64,000 nt of DNA from Aphanomyces cochlioides (Eukaryota; Oomycota; Saprolegniomycetes; Saprolegniales; Verrucalvaceae), in NCBI GenBank assembly GCA_019828595.1, contig JAHQRK010000025.1, positions 124,001 through 188,000 on the forward strand, read 5' to 3'. Below, piece by piece: positions 33,079-43,863 of this stretch (within the stretch, counting starts at the first letter, position 1; each line of letters begins with the position of its first letter). The position numbers and the translations under genes were made by a program. The notes below the pieces were generated by a model. The model did no database searches. It was not told where the DNA came from and was given only the letters and a program-made list of their open reading frames with translations.

Positions 33079-34443
33079 TTAGAACAGAAACTCACCCCCA
33101 CGCTTTTCCGCTAGTTGCTTCAGCTTGGCCAATGGTTCAGCATGCACCGCTCTTCGATATTGACGAATCCATTTGATCCGTTTTGTTTGGACAGGTCGAC
33201 TGGGATGGGTCACACTTTCAATCAGCGGTTGAAAGTCTTCAATATTCATGCCACTTCCGGTTAGATCCAATTCACAGATTGTCTTGTTCTTTTGAAGCGC
33301 CTTCGCAATACTTTGAGCAACTTCAGCGTGCAATTTTCCAAATTTTAGTGCGAGCGTTTCTACTGGACATTTCTCAAGTAGGGAGGCCAAATCACACCAT
33401 GATTTTCTGTCCACTCTGACGTCGTCTAACCTCAAGTATTTGATTGAGGTCTTAGGCAAGACTTGCAGCAGGGACCTGAACGCATCTTTCTCTCGGATAT
33501 TGTATCCTCTCACCCAGAGATCGGTAATTTTGGAGCCTTCCAATCGGCTAGCGAATGATTTTGCAAAGTCCGAGTCGAGGCCTGAAACTACTAACGACCT
33601 CATGGAAAATGTGAACTTCGAAAAATCCAAGTCGTAAATCTCTCTTGCGTCGAACTTCAGCTCGTCCAAAGTTGGGCAATTGATCATGGATTCGAAAAAC
33701 TTTTGCTTGACAGCATCGCCAATGTCGTGCCATTCATGGGTTCCCACAAATGTGAACTTACGAACTGGCTGACGCATGAGCCACTCAGAAATATCGAGCA
33801 AATTGGACTCATTCAAGTCGTCATCCATGTATGCACCGATACTGAGCTCTGTGATCTGGGTTGACTTTGCAACAAGAGCACATATGTGGTCCAAAGTGTC
33901 TTCAACCCACATTTTCAACGCAGTTACATGGCGAAGTTTTGGTAATATGGCATTTAATCCCGTTGAGTCCAGAGAATAGAAATCACCATTTAGCCGCGTA
34001 ATGCGAAAATCCGTCCACTTGTCCAAAATTTCTTGCGGAACTGGGAATTCATCCGTGATCCATTCAACTTGAACGGCAGGATTGAGATGTTTCCTTAGCC
34101 ACTTGACATCTGTCATGTCTTTAATCACAACATGTGAGTAAAACTTGGCAATTGCTTCGAGCAATGTGCTGAACTGTGATTCAAGGACCGCAGGATTGAT
34201 CTTTAAAGTCGGCCACAGCTCTTCGTGCTTGCGTTTCAAGCCAAGCTTATGCAGATGCTCGAGTGGTCCAAGAACATTGAATACCCGCAGAGCTTCTAAG
34301 AACGTAAACAGATCAGATTCGTCTGGAATAAAGAAGGCAATCTTGACGATCACATCAGTAGGTAGAATCGTCCACGCTGGCACAACAGTCACCTTGCGTT
34401 TCTTCGTCTTGGGACCACCTCGTCTAGGGTTTCGCCTGACCAT
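33079..34443 (-). CDS. F-box-like/LRR family protein, intact (454 residues)
   Basis: Undamaged frame from MVRRNPRRGGPKTKKRKVTV (ATG 34443, chosen because paralogues begin alike; an ATG at 34470 would add nine residues). Order: basic leader; F-box-like TILPTDVIVKIAFFIPDESD (about residues 31-52); LGPLEHLHKLGLKRKHEELW; WLRKHLNP; ISEWLMRQPVRKFTF; NCPTLDELKFDAREI; RNI-like repeats (SKITDLWVRGYNI, LPKTSIKYLRLDDV, CPVETLALKFGKL, NKTICELDLTGSG); TKRIKWIRQYRRAVHAEPL; GGEFLF. Inferred to be an adaptor that binds targets through its LRR face, possibly in an SCF-type complex. Divergently paired with the 34.6 kb gene across a mirrored promoter. Confidence 0.88.
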   Translation of the reverse strand: MVRRNPRRGGPKTKKRKVTVVPAWTILPTDVIVKIAFFIPDESDLFTFLEALRVFNVLGPLEHLHKLGLKRKHEELWPTLKINPAVLESQFSTLLEAIAKFYSHVVIKDMTDVKWLRKHLNPAVQVEWITDEFPVPQEILDKWTDFRITRLNGDFYSLDSTGLNAILPKLRHVTALKMWVEDTLDHICALVAKSTQITELSIGAYMDDDLNESNLLDISEWLMRQPVRKFTFVGTHEWHDIGDAVKQKFFESMINCPTLDELKFDAREIYDLDFSKFTFSMRSLVVSGLDSDFAKSFASRLEGSKITDLWVRGYNIREKDAFRSLLQVLPKTSIKYLRLDDVRVDRKSWCDLASLLEKCPVETLALKFGKLHAEVAQSIAKALQKNKTICELDLTGSGMNIEDFQPLIESVTHPSRPVQTKRIKWIRQYRRAVHAEPLAKLKQLAEKRGGEFLF

Positions 34444-34470
34444 CTTTTGGTCAAGAATAAAAAGTGCCAT

Positions 34471-34609
34471 CACTGTACGTAAATTTGTAAAGTGTACTGT
34501 ACATTGTACGTATAGCAGCTGTAAAGCAAAGGGTCAAAATAGCTGCACATCTGTTTTGATTTGCATCTATACGTAAAGTGTACACTTTACCCATGCTTTA
34601 CGTACAGTG
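34471..34609. promoter_or_regulatory. Mirrored bidirectional promoter block
   Basis: The termini CACTGTACGTAAA (34471-34483) and TTTACGTACAGTG (34597-34609) are perfect inverted copies. Inside each half lie CTATACGTA and TGTACA...ACTTTAC-type words, so each gene faces the same ~45-bp block. The right half resembles 37600-37665 before the next paralogue. This suggests each gene carries its own copy of an ancestral promoter, brought head to head by inverted duplication. Confidence 0.65.
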
Positions 34610-34632
34610 GACCTCTTGTTGATGAACTAACA

Positions 34633-35985
34633 ATGGACAGGCGACAAAGTCCGATGATGAAGAAACGCAAGGTGACTGTTATGCCAGCGTGGACGATTCT
34701 ACCTACTGATGTGATCATCAAGATTGCCTTTTTGATTCCAGGAGAATCTGACCTCTTTACGTTCTTGGAAGCTCTCCGTGCATTCAATGTCCTTGGACCA
34801 CTGGAGCATCTGCATAAGCTTGGCATGAAACGCAAGCACGAAGAGTTGTGGCCGTCATTAAGGCTCACACCAGCTGCTCTTGAATCAAAATTTAGGCAAT
34901 TCTACGAAGTAATTACGTCGTATTACGCCAGTGTTGTGATTGAAGATGTCTTGGACGTCAAATGGCTCAGGAAACATCTCAATCCCAGTGTTCAAGTTAA
35001 ATGGATTGCCAATAAATGCCCAATTCCTCAAGAAATTTTGAATGAATGGACTGATCTGCGCATCGCACGGCTCGACAACTCTTTTTATTCTGAAGATACA
35101 TCGAAGTTCAACGATATCTTACCTCGACTTCCCCATTTGTTTGGCTTAAAAACGTGGGTAAAGGACACTATGGATTACTTGTGTCCACTAATAGCCAAGT
35201 CTACACAACTGACCGAATTGAAGATTTCCAATATCACGGGCGAAGAATTAAAAGAGTCAAGTTTGCTTGATTTGATTCATTGGTTGAACCACCAACCAGT
35301 CCGAGCATTTACCCTTTCGGGGGGCTTTGAATGGTACGATATCAGCAATTCTATCAGGCAGAAATTTTACGAATCTATGTTGAATTGCCCAACTATGGAT
35401 GAGCTCAAGCTCGATGCACGAGATGTCGAGGAGTTGGATTTTTCAAAGTTCGCATTTTCAATGAGGTCGTTGGATGTAAATTATCCCGAGTCGTACTTTA
35501 TTCAAGCCATGGTTGGCCGATTAGAAGGCTCCAAAGTTACCCATCTTACAATTCGAGGATATGATATCCGAGAGAAAATCGCACTCAAATCACTACTTGA
35601 AGTGCTACCCAAGACCTCAATTAAATACTTCAGATGGGACAGTGTCAGAGTACCTCGAAAATCGTGGTGCGAGTTGGCTCCTCTTCTCGAAGAATGTACA
35701 GTCAAAACATTGGTATTAACATTTGAAAAGCTGCATACCGATATTGCTCACCACATTGCAAAGGCTCTCGAGAAAAACAAGTTCATTTGCGAATTGGATC
35801 TCACTGGGACTACTGTGGCCGTTGAAGACTTTCAGCCGCTGATTGAAAGTATGACACATCCGAGTCGGCCCGTTGAATTCAAACGTATCAGATGGATACG
35901 ATCAGTTCGTCGAGCAGTGCTTGCTGAGCCCTTGGCAAAGTTGAAACAGTTGGCCGAAGAGCGTGGAGGAGAGTTCCTCTTCTAA
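34633..35985 (+). CDS. F-box-like/LRR family protein, intact (450 residues)
   Basis: Undamaged frame from MDRRQSPMMKKRKVTVMPAW (ATG 34633). The frame extends upstream without an ATG. It has the same architecture as its divergent neighbour: TILPTDVIIKIAFLIPGESD, LGPLEHLHKLGMKRKHEELW, WLRKHLNPSVQVKW, IHWLNHQPVRAFTL, NCPTMDELKLDARDVEEL, RNI-like repeats with LPKTSIKYFRWDSV and KFICELDLTGTTV, then HPSRPVEFKRIRWIR and GGEFLF. It is a close paralogue of the 33.1 kb gene. Role inferred as for that gene. Confidence 0.88.
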   Translation: MDRRQSPMMKKRKVTVMPAWTILPTDVIIKIAFLIPGESDLFTFLEALRAFNVLGPLEHLHKLGMKRKHEELWPSLRLTPAALESKFRQFYEVITSYYASVVIEDVLDVKWLRKHLNPSVQVKWIANKCPIPQEILNEWTDLRIARLDNSFYSEDTSKFNDILPRLPHLFGLKTWVKDTMDYLCPLIAKSTQLTELKISNITGEELKESSLLDLIHWLNHQPVRAFTLSGGFEWYDISNSIRQKFYESMLNCPTMDELKLDARDVEELDFSKFAFSMRSLDVNYPESYFIQAMVGRLEGSKVTHLTIRGYDIREKIALKSLLEVLPKTSIKYFRWDSVRVPRKSWCELAPLLEECTVKTLVLTFEKLHTDIAHHIAKALEKNKFICELDLTGTTVAVEDFQPLIESMTHPSRPVEFKRIRWIRSVRRAVLAEPLAKLKQLAEERGGEFLF

Positions 35986-36607
35986 TACTATTGAATCACA
36001 CGAATGAGAACAAACTTCGTCCCGGGATTTCACTGCTCTCTTAAAGTTCATTGGTTCGGTTAAGAATTTGTTGAATACTCAAATTTACTGCAAGCAAATT
36101 TTTTTCCGGAGAAGTGTGTGATATGTGATGACCATGGGTACACTTGCCGTCATGGCATCGTATGGCAGTTACATCCGTTTAGAGTATTTTGACTGCTCAG
36201 CAGGTTATATCTTTAAGTCTTCACCAAATTGTTTGATATACGACATTCTAACGTTACTATGCTCTCTTTAATTGTTACAACCTTGAACTCCTTGTCCCAG
36301 CCTAGATACTCGTGCATTTGTGTTCTACTCCATTTTTGATAGAGAAATTTGACACGGGTCAACATTTCGTCCTGAACTGGTGACAGAAAGTCGTCTGTAA
36401 TCCCTTCAAGTTAGCATTTAGATATTTCCAGAGCCATTCGACTTACGAAATTTATTTGATCACAACAAATAAAACTTGTAGCAGCTTTGAACATCAACAT
36501 TGATTCAAGAGCAAAATCGCTTGCATGAGCTCAAATGGATGGTCTCAATTCCTCGTGTAATTTACAGTAAACCAACGGAGAGCTTGCCTAGAATCGAAAA
36601 AGCAACT
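35986..36607. other. Intergenic, no gene seen
   Basis: Short ORFs only, up to the target-site TAA of the inserted element. Confidence 0.5.
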
Positions 36608-36610
36608 TAA

Positions 36611-37463
36611 GGGCATTTCTAACAGTTGTCCCCATCCCTAAAAATATAGTGAGTTTGATTGGCCAGAAAATTTCCATTTGTTCTTTGGGACGCTTGTGGA
36701 AAGACGCTCGAGCTATCGATGCGTCCCCAACAGAAGTGTTGTTTGAGACTGACTCAGGAATTCCGGCGATGCGTTGGTTGGATCTTACGACACTCAAACG
36801 AGTGTCAACCTTGACGTGGGTCCGTTTTCGGACAATTCCTCCTCTTCGCTTGATGCGTCGTCCATATTATGGACGACGAAATTGCAACCATAGTCCTCTC
36901 TATGCAATGTGGGAACCCAGTCAAACGGACGGCTGTAGCGGTCGGAATATATCATTGCTGCATCAGCCATGATGTCATCGAGGGAGCAACCGCTTCTCCT
37001 GTTCCTTTCGGCTTGACAGTGGATGCCCACAAACTTGCTGACATCATGGCTGATACAGCTCCAACGATTTCGTAGAGCCTTTCGAGTACGAGGTGGTCTT
37101 GATTGAGCATGGAATCCGTCAAAAATTGCATCCCAGAAGTCGCTTGAAGGCTGGTCCGAACCACGGGCTGCGTTTTCAGTGGCTCGCAGCCACGCTGTGC
37201 ACAGAGCTTTGTCGTCTTCTTCGACCCACTTGACGCCTTGCCCCATCGCAAGAAAATCCTCAAATGCGATAGGGATCTCCCAATAATCGCTCGATATATC
37301 CTTGGGACAAGCCAATCAAAATGTTCTATTATAGGGTATCGTCCCCATGTTCAGTCGGCATAGGGACGTTGTAAGCAAATGTGAGGATGAGGACAGCAAG
37401 AAGGAGTCTCGTCCTTGACCCTATCCCGGCCATTGGGATGGGGATACCCCGTTAGAAATGCCC
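36611..37463. mobile_element. 853-bp Harbinger-type element carrying only a Myb-like gene
   Basis: The termini are ~28-bp inverted repeats: left begins GGGCATTTCTAACAGTTGTC, right (inverse) begins GGGCATTTCTAACGGGGTAT, and both continue to CCCCATCCC. TAA directly flanks both ends (36608-36610 and 37464-37466), the three-base target-site duplication of PIF/Harbinger. The interior encodes a SANT/Myb-like protein and no transposase. It must be moved in trans if at all. Confidence 0.85.
36794..37246 (-). CDS. Myb/SANT-like (trihelix) DNA-binding protein in element
   Basis: ATG at 37246 gives 150 residues: MGQGVKWVEEDDKALCTAWL, GSDQPSSDFWDAIFDGF and ALRNRWSCISHDVSKFVG. These match the W..ED..L..AW...G..Q....FW pattern of NAM-associated/trihelix proteins often coded by Harbinger elements. 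The frame is open upstream to 37315 without an ATG. The C-terminus is acidic (SSEEEELSEN). It probably bound element ends as the transposase partner. The frame is undamaged, which is unusual for a transposase-less element. Confidence 0.72.
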   Translation of the reverse strand: MGQGVKWVEEDDKALCTAWLRATENAARGSDQPSSDFWDAIFDGFHAQSRPPRTRKALRNRWSCISHDVSKFVGIHCQAERNRRSGCSLDDIMADAAMIYSDRYSRPFDWVPTLHREDYGCNFVVHNMDDASSEEEELSENGPTSRLTLV

Positions 37464-37466
37464 TAA

Positions 37467-37694
37467 AACCGGCATAAAATTACATTTCACGACAGCATTA
37501 ATGTTTAGATTGAAGCGAGGTGCTGGAGTAACTGTTTGACAACAATTTAAATACCGGTATACTCTTGCTTGGTAGTTGTGTGCGTATGCAATGATCGATG
37601 TCTTGTGATGCTTTACACTTACACGCAAGTATACGTATACTGTACACTTAACATTTACTTTACGTACGGTTGGCGTACCTTTTAAATTGTCAAC
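37467..37694 (+). promoter_or_regulatory. Upstream region with TACGTA/ACTTTACGTAC block
   Basis: TATACGTATACTGTACACTT at about 37633, followed by ACTTTACGTACGG ending about 37670, lies 25-60 bp before the ATG of the 37.7 kb gene. It aligns with each half of the mirrored block at 34471-34609. Confidence 0.55.
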
Positions 37695-39060
37695 ATGACA
37701 GACAAGAACCCTGGACGAGGCACTCTCAAGACGAAGAAACACAAGGTGACTTTGGATCTAACGTGGAATACTCTACCTACCGATGTGATCATCAAGATTG
37801 CTTTTTTTTATTCCGGACGCAGCAGATCTCTTCACTTACTTGGAAGCTCTTCGTGTATTCAATGTCCTAGGTCCTCTCGAGCATCTTCACAAGCTGGGCT
37901 CGAAACGCAGACACCAAGATTTATGGCCGAGTTTGACAATCACAACTGCGACTCTTCAATCGCAGTTCATTCTATCGTACGAAGCTGTTGTGAAGTATTA
38001 CGCTCGAGTAGTGATTCACGACATCTCTGACATCCAGTGGCTCAGGACAAATCTTAATCCCAAAGTTCAAGTTGAATGGAATGCCAATGACCTCCCAGTT
38101 CCAGAGGAAATATTGGACAGTTGGACTGATCTGCGCATCACACGGCTTGACTGCAACTTCTATTCTCGCGATACATCCAAGTTGAACGAGATTTTACCAC
38201 GCCTTCCCCACTTGTCAGCGTTGAAAGCCTGCGTTCGAGACACGTTAGGTTATTTATGTCCGCTCGTAGCCAAGTCGACTCAACTCACAGAGCTCCAATT
38301 GATCACTTTAATGGATGACGTTTGGAGAGAGTCCCATTACCTTGACTTCATTCACTGGTTAAGCAACCAACCGGTCCGTCAATTCAGATTTGGGGGAAGG
38401 CACAGATGGTATACTATCAGCTCTGGTATCAAGCAGAGGTTTTACGAATCATTGTTGAATTGCCCGACTTTGGTTGAGGTCATTCTTGACAAGGGAGATG
38501 TCCGAGACTTAGATTTCTCCAGGTTCACATTTTCAATGAAATCGTTACTCGTATTTGGCCTCGACTCGGTGGTTGCAAAATTAATAGCGGATCGATTGAA
38601 AGACTCAAAAGTTGAAGATCTGTGCTTGCGAGCATTCCACAGGGGCGAGAAAGACGGAACCAAATCTCTGTTGGAAGTGCTACCAGATACTCCCATTAAA
38701 ACCTTGACCTTGGACAATATCAGAATTGACCGAAAATCATGGTGTGAAATAGCCCCATTGCTTGAGAAATGCCCAGTCAAAACACTGGCATTCAGATTTG
38801 ATAAGCTTTATGCAGAGGTAGCCCAATGTATTGCGAATGCGATCCAAGCGAATAAAACAATTTGCCAATTGGTCCTCACTGGAGATGGCATAGCCATGGA
38901 CGATATTCAGACATTGATTGAAGGTATGACCCATCCTTCTCGACCCGTCCAAACGAAACGGATCAAATGGATACGAGAATATCGAAGAGCGGTCCATGCA
39001 GAACCTTTGGCGAAGCTGAAGCAGTTGGCTAGAGAGCGTGGAGGCGAGTTTTTATTCTAA
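37695..39060 (+). pseudogene. F-box-like/LRR family gene, full length but +1 T in homopolymer
   Basis: ATG 37695 opens MTDKNPGRGTLKTKKHKVTL and TLPTDVIIKIAF. A run of eight T (37802-37809) then shifts the frame; seven T would read FFIPDAADLFTYLEALRVFN straight through. From there 420 residues are open with all blocks: LGPLEHLHKLGSKRRHQDLW, IHWLSNQPVRQFRF, NCPTLVEVILD, LPDTPIKTLTLDNI, NKTICQLVLTGDG, HPSRPVQTKRIKWIR, GGEFLF. Only one lesion, in a homopolymer, so a sequencing error or very recent mutation is possible. It is a close paralogue of the head-to-head pair. Confidence 0.82.
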
Positions 39061-40232
39061 GGCCACTGATTTTCGCGTTACTCAACAAGTTCTTGCTCCA
39101 CTCTGTAATACTACGTAGTATGTGGAGTTTGAATCTCCCGCAATTTGGCAATAATTTCCACCACCTACTCATTTTAGCACCAATTCTGTGCAACATATCT
39201 TGCATAATATGAGTCCGAACTTGGTTGTTGGAAATTTCAGCAACAGCTATTTACCTCAATTATGCAACTGAGATGCAAGGGCCTAGTTATGCCAAGTCCA
39301 CACTCTAGATATCTCCTTGTCAACAAATTCTGGGGTTTTTAGTTGGTGACAGGGGAAACTAACCATTGCCGGTTAGCAAAACGACGAAAGTACTTTTTGG
39401 GGTGGCTGCACCCAATCGATGATCAAAATGTTTAGGCTAAATGATTCATAACAAACCAATTGGCATTCACGATACCGTCGATAGCAGCTTTGTTGAGAAA
39501 TCCACTGTTTTGCTAGAATGGCGGCGTTGTCGACTTCGTCAATGCAAACTCCCAGTAACACCTCAGAAAAATCGAGAAGAGTTCTCCAATTGGACTAACT
39601 TGATAAGAGAGCGACAATCGAACATCGCAAAACTCGTAGCTGTCTGTTCGTAACTGGTGCAAAAAGAACGGTAGTAACAATTTGCTCAGAAATAATCCTC
39701 GTTGAATTCCAGCGGAGCTTGCATTATGTTGAGAGCTGATTCGAATTCCCAAGGTTGTTTTGAGTCTGTACCGCCACCCGCATGGACCCGTTTGCAAATT
39801 CTACTACAAAGTAAGGAATTCTTCTTGATGTCGAGTCACCTAAAGCGCAAAGAGATCCTAATTACCGTTGGACGAATAATTTCCAGAGAAGGCTCAGTGA
39901 TGATTATAATGATTTACGCCTCCAGAAAATACTTGCATTTGCCCACGGTGCGCGCGTTAGATATCATCAATGAGACGAGAAGGAAACAAAAGGAAAATTT
40001 CGTGAAAGGTTTGATCCCATCAGCTCCTTACAGAACGAACAATTTTGCGGGCCTTTTTACATTCCAGATATAATCATGATGGCTAAATATTTGAAACGGC
40101 ATGCGCAGTACATTGGATATCACAACTGCTTGTGGCACCAGACGACAGTAAAGTTTACAATGGTCGTTTGATTTCCAATAATATTTATATTGTTTGATTA
40201 ATACGGCTTGGTGATGGCGTGGAGACGATTGC
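39061..40232. other. Intergenic, no gene recognised
   Basis: ORFs of 60-123 codons on both strands without recognisable motifs or family similarity. Confidence 0.45.
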
Positions 40233-40470
40233 TTGTGCCATTTCAGATACAAAAGTTCACTGCTTTTAGTTGAGGAAGTTCTTCGTACATACAACGTATT
40301 GGGCATCTTCACCAGACGTGCTTCACATAAAAATCACCATGTGGTCTTCGGAATTGTTGGCATTTCATCGTATCATTTTATGAATGAGTCTGCGGGCAAA
40401 GAAGTTGCCAAGTATTATTCGGATGTTTCAATGGAAACCATCTCGGAGGTCAAGTGACAAAATATTGATC
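40233..40470 (+). pseudogene. F-box-like family relic, plus strand
   Basis: VLRTYNVLGIFTRR, then SAGKEVAKYYSDVSMETISE and VK, echo the family LEALRPYNVLGPLEHL ... EAIAKYYSNVVVDDISDVKW. Only this short N-terminal segment is recognisable. Confidence 0.5.
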
Positions 40471-40559
40471 AACTGCGACGTTGAGTCAAGGAAAATTGTA
40501 AATATGCCTGGGTTGGATTGCGTAGAGCAAGTCTTGAATGGAGGATGATTTCGCCGCCA

Positions 40560-40931
40560 CTACAAGGAAATTATATATTCACCTTTCGTAGCCAAGTTGG
40601 TGCCATCCTCCAAATATTCCTTGGGGTAGTGTACATTTTTTACATTTTTTCTTGAGCCGCTTGAGTCTGAGATGTCATCGATCACAACATTTGAATAATG
40701 CTTGGCAATTTCTTCGTACGACAGATATTCGGAAGAGATATGGAGACATATCGTTGCATTTTTGCGAGCCAAGGTCAATTGGTAAACATGCTCAAGGGGT
40801 TCATAAACGGTTCTTGGGCGAAGGACTTCTTGGAGGGCGAGCAGATCTGATGCATCTGGAATGACGAATGCAGTCTTCACAAGCACATTTCCACGCAAGA
40901 AACAAATCCAAAATGGCACAGGCGATGCCAT
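40560..40931 (-). pseudogene. F-box-like family N-terminal remnant, minus strand
   Basis: ATG 40931 opens MASPVPFWICFLRGNVLVKT, AFVIPDASDLLALQEVLRP, EPLEHVYQLTLARKN and EEIAKHYSNVVIDDISDSSG, a clear family N-terminus. It then ends in unrelated residues with the LRR half missing. It faces the 40.2 kb relic tail to tail. Confidence 0.7.
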
Positions 40932-41636
40932 CCTATTCTTTAAAGGACCAGGGACAAGTCACTGGTCCTCATTCAGTAAACTTTAGAATGTTATTTCCTT
41001 GGAAAAGCAATATTGTCTTACGCTGACGTGCTGAGCACAGTCACAACATCGTCTCCACAGTTTGGCGACTCTAAGACAGAGATACTATGAATCAGCTTGA
41101 ACGGTTTGACCCGTATATTTAGATCAACGAGTATGAGTGTATGGACAAACTCGCAGTGTGCATGAGGGAACGCTAGTCAATATTTGCTCGCTGCGTCTTG
41201 CGTCTTTAAGCCTGTTCGCTGTGCCGAGGCTGGAGTCAAAAGTATGTTATCATTTCCCCCGAGATGTCGCGGTGTCGATTATTGAGTAGCAAGGACAATA
41301 GGATGACTTTGTCATGACGGTATTCCTACTTTTTAGGATACTGGAAGGTGTAGATAGTTTATAACCATTAGAGATGATGAAAAGTCAGTGGAGCAGTACA
41401 TTACATACTGCCACATTCGTAGAAAAATGTTGGTTTTGTATGGCAAAAAGTAAAAGGAACTCTTCTACAATTTCCCCAAAATTTATTGTTAGGACAACAC
41501 ACTCAATACATTCATCAAGTTAAAAATCATTGGCTTGAAATCAACGGAAATCGTAGAAAGGAAAATCCTACCGCTGACTTTCCGCTCTCATTGGTGAAAA
41601 AACCTTGAACTTCACCATCAGACTGCTCGGGACAAC
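40932..41636. other. Intergenic, no gene seen; possible Crypton left flank
   Basis: No ORF of note. Crypton ends lack terminal repeats, so the element boundary cannot be set by eye. Confidence 0.4.
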
Positions 41637-43740
41637 ATGGACTCAGTCGAGCATGTAGATGCCGGCATCACTGACAATCGCGAAATGTTCTCCATTCAGC
41701 TTGCTCGCTTGAATCGGGTCGGGGCGAGATCAAGGGAGGGATACAAAAGCGGGATCAACGTCATTGTAAAGTGGGTTAAATCAACAGGTCTAGCTACCGA
41801 ACAATCATCCCGACACTCACTACGTTATAGGAAAGTTACATCTTCTTGAGAACGACACACTTGACCTCACGCAGTTTCAATACTCTCATTTTCTCGAGTT
41901 TATCGAGTAGACAGTTCGAAACACTAAGGTTGCTGTTGGAACTATCTCAGGCTATCGCAGTGCACTCCAACATCTTTACCGAACAAAGTCGATATCTATT
42001 CCAAACGAATACATTGACGATATGAAAGAGGTTTTTCAAGGTAGTGTGCATTAATATCTGAAGCATAGGTAAGTTTGAGTAAATATTAAGCGTCTTTTAG
42101 CTACAAAAAAACAACTGGGTTCTGTCAAGGAGACGGGAAAACGTCCCCTTACCTTTTCTCTTTTCGCGTTGGCATGCAAACGATCACTGAGTTTCAATGA
42201 TGGTGGGTTTACCCATCTATTTCTAATCCTTGGATGGAACTTAATGTGCTGATCTCGTAATGTAGAGACCATACAGCTGAGTAACATTTCTTGCGAAGAC
42301 GACAGCATTGGAATTGTTTTTCATCAAACCAAGACTGACCAGGAAGGGGCGCGACCAAAAGAGCCTCGTCATTGTTTTGCCAATCCACTCAAGCCATCCG
42401 TCTGTGTGTTTGTCGCTCTTGGTGTCTATTTGGCGAGTTTTCCTCAAGTGGGTGACGGTCCCCTATTTCCAGGATCCAAGCAAAAGAACAGATTTGGCAA
42501 AGCACTCTCGAAATCGTTGACTGGTGATGTTGAATCGAGCTCGAGAAAGATATATGGAACGCACTCTATTCGTAAGGGAGCTGCTACATTTGCATGTACC
42601 GGAAGTACAGGAGGTCCCTCTATAGTAAGTGTATGTTTGCGGTGCGGCTGGGCGCTTGGTGATGTGATAGAACGATACATCCGATATGAATCTGCTGGTG
42701 ACCAGTTTCTTGGTCGTGTCGTTGCCGGACTCCCACTCAACAAGCTCGATTTTTGCGTCCTACCCCCTCACTTTTCTCACTCTGCTCGTTCTCTGGTCGA
42801 CATGGCAATTTCTCGAGTGTTTCCTGCTGCTGGTCGTGTCTCGACTATGAATGGCGTTCTGTCCCTCTGCTTGGCTAGCTTGGTCCATCATGCCGATTTT
42901 CTTGTCAAGTCCATGCCCTCTAAACACCCTTTGATGGCATCTCCATTGTATACTGATGATGCACTTCTTGCCCAGCTAAGAACCTTGGTGTTGTATGGAG
43001 TGACGTCAAATGAAATGTCTACTACGGGCATACCACCCCATGTGGAGATTTACAATCAATTGGATCGAAATCACGCTGCCATTGAGGCTATTCCTGAGGT
43101 TATTGCTTGCCGCATCGAAAATATAATTGAAGATAAGGGTGTTGCTGCTGGTAATATTACAAAGGAGTTACTACAATCTACAATCACTATGGCCGTCGAA
43201 AGTGTCGTCAACATTTCTCGCTCTGAAACTACTCCTGTGGCTCAAACAACGAATCATCACCATGAACTTTTCCATTGGGGTGGGCGGTGGCACAAATTGC
43301 CCTTCGACTTTGAGCTTCCATGTGTGGACGTACAAGCGGCATGGAGTCTGTGGTTGATGGGTAACAATGCGAAAGGATACCCACCATATCGTCAAATTGA
43401 CCGCCGTGACCTCTCGACGAAGCAGTCCAGGCTTTACACAGACTGGAAGTTTCTCATGCGTGAGCTCGAAATCCACTATCAGCAACAGTCAGGTAAGTCA
43501 ATCAAGAGCATCAAATCACCGGAAGAAGTCGCTTCGTCGTTTGAAACATCAGTGTCTTGCTTGGACTCCATCAAAACCGCCACAGCCACGAAGCGACAGC
43601 GGTGCTTCTCACAACTCACAGTTATCACGGTTGTGAAGCTCTTGAGACAAAGTAAGGGGCCTTCCTTCACGCGACCATTTGCCAAACGCAAGCGCGCCAA
43701 GTCGAATGCAAATTCAGAAATGGAAGCACAACGTAAATGA
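41637..43740 (+). pseudogene. Crypton-type tyrosine recombinase, inactivated
   Basis: The N-terminal core-binding region is readable as TISGYRSALQHLYRTKSISI and PNEYIDDMKEVFQ, ending at a likely 60-bp intron (GT 42041 to AG 42100) that splices in phase to ATKKQLGSVKETGKRPLTF. The catalytic region follows: ILGWNLMC-stop-SRNVETIQLSN, THSIRKGAATFACTG (H-x-x-R), CGWALGDVIERYIRYESAGD (with the likely Tyr nucleophile). A GCR1_C-like tail (ELFHWGGRWHKLPFDFELP) completes it. Lesions: a frameshift near 41810, TAG at 41908-41910 (Trp in FIEWTV-type text), and TGA at 42250-42252 where the first catalytic Arg is expected. The last 444 codons are open. Confidence 0.85.
42041..42100 (+). other. Probable 60-bp intron in the recombinase gene
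   Basis: GTAGTGTGCA begins after ...GTTTTTCAAG and CGTCTTTTAG ends before CTACAAAAAAA. Removal joins the upstream core-binding frame to the downstream catalytic frame in phase (CAA GCT ACA). A stronger GTAAGT at 42069 would leave only 32 bp, so the outer site is preferred. Confidence 0.6.
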
Positions 43741-43863
43741 ATATAGTTTTGTCCAATCAAATTAGAATATGTCAAGTAGGCAGTTCTCTTCTACGAATTC
43801 CGGACACAACACAATGTATTGTCCGACAATGAATCGTCATTCGTGAGACACGAGTTGCGCGAG

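Noticed and set aside
34471..34609. Reading the 34.5 kb palindrome as a MITE
   Set aside because: No target-site duplication. Each half aligns with the promoter block before the 37.7 kb gene, so mirrored promoters fit better.
39373..40073. Several ORFs of 62-123 codons around 39.4-40.1 kb
   Set aside because: They overlap on both strands with no motif or family similarity. None could be preferred.
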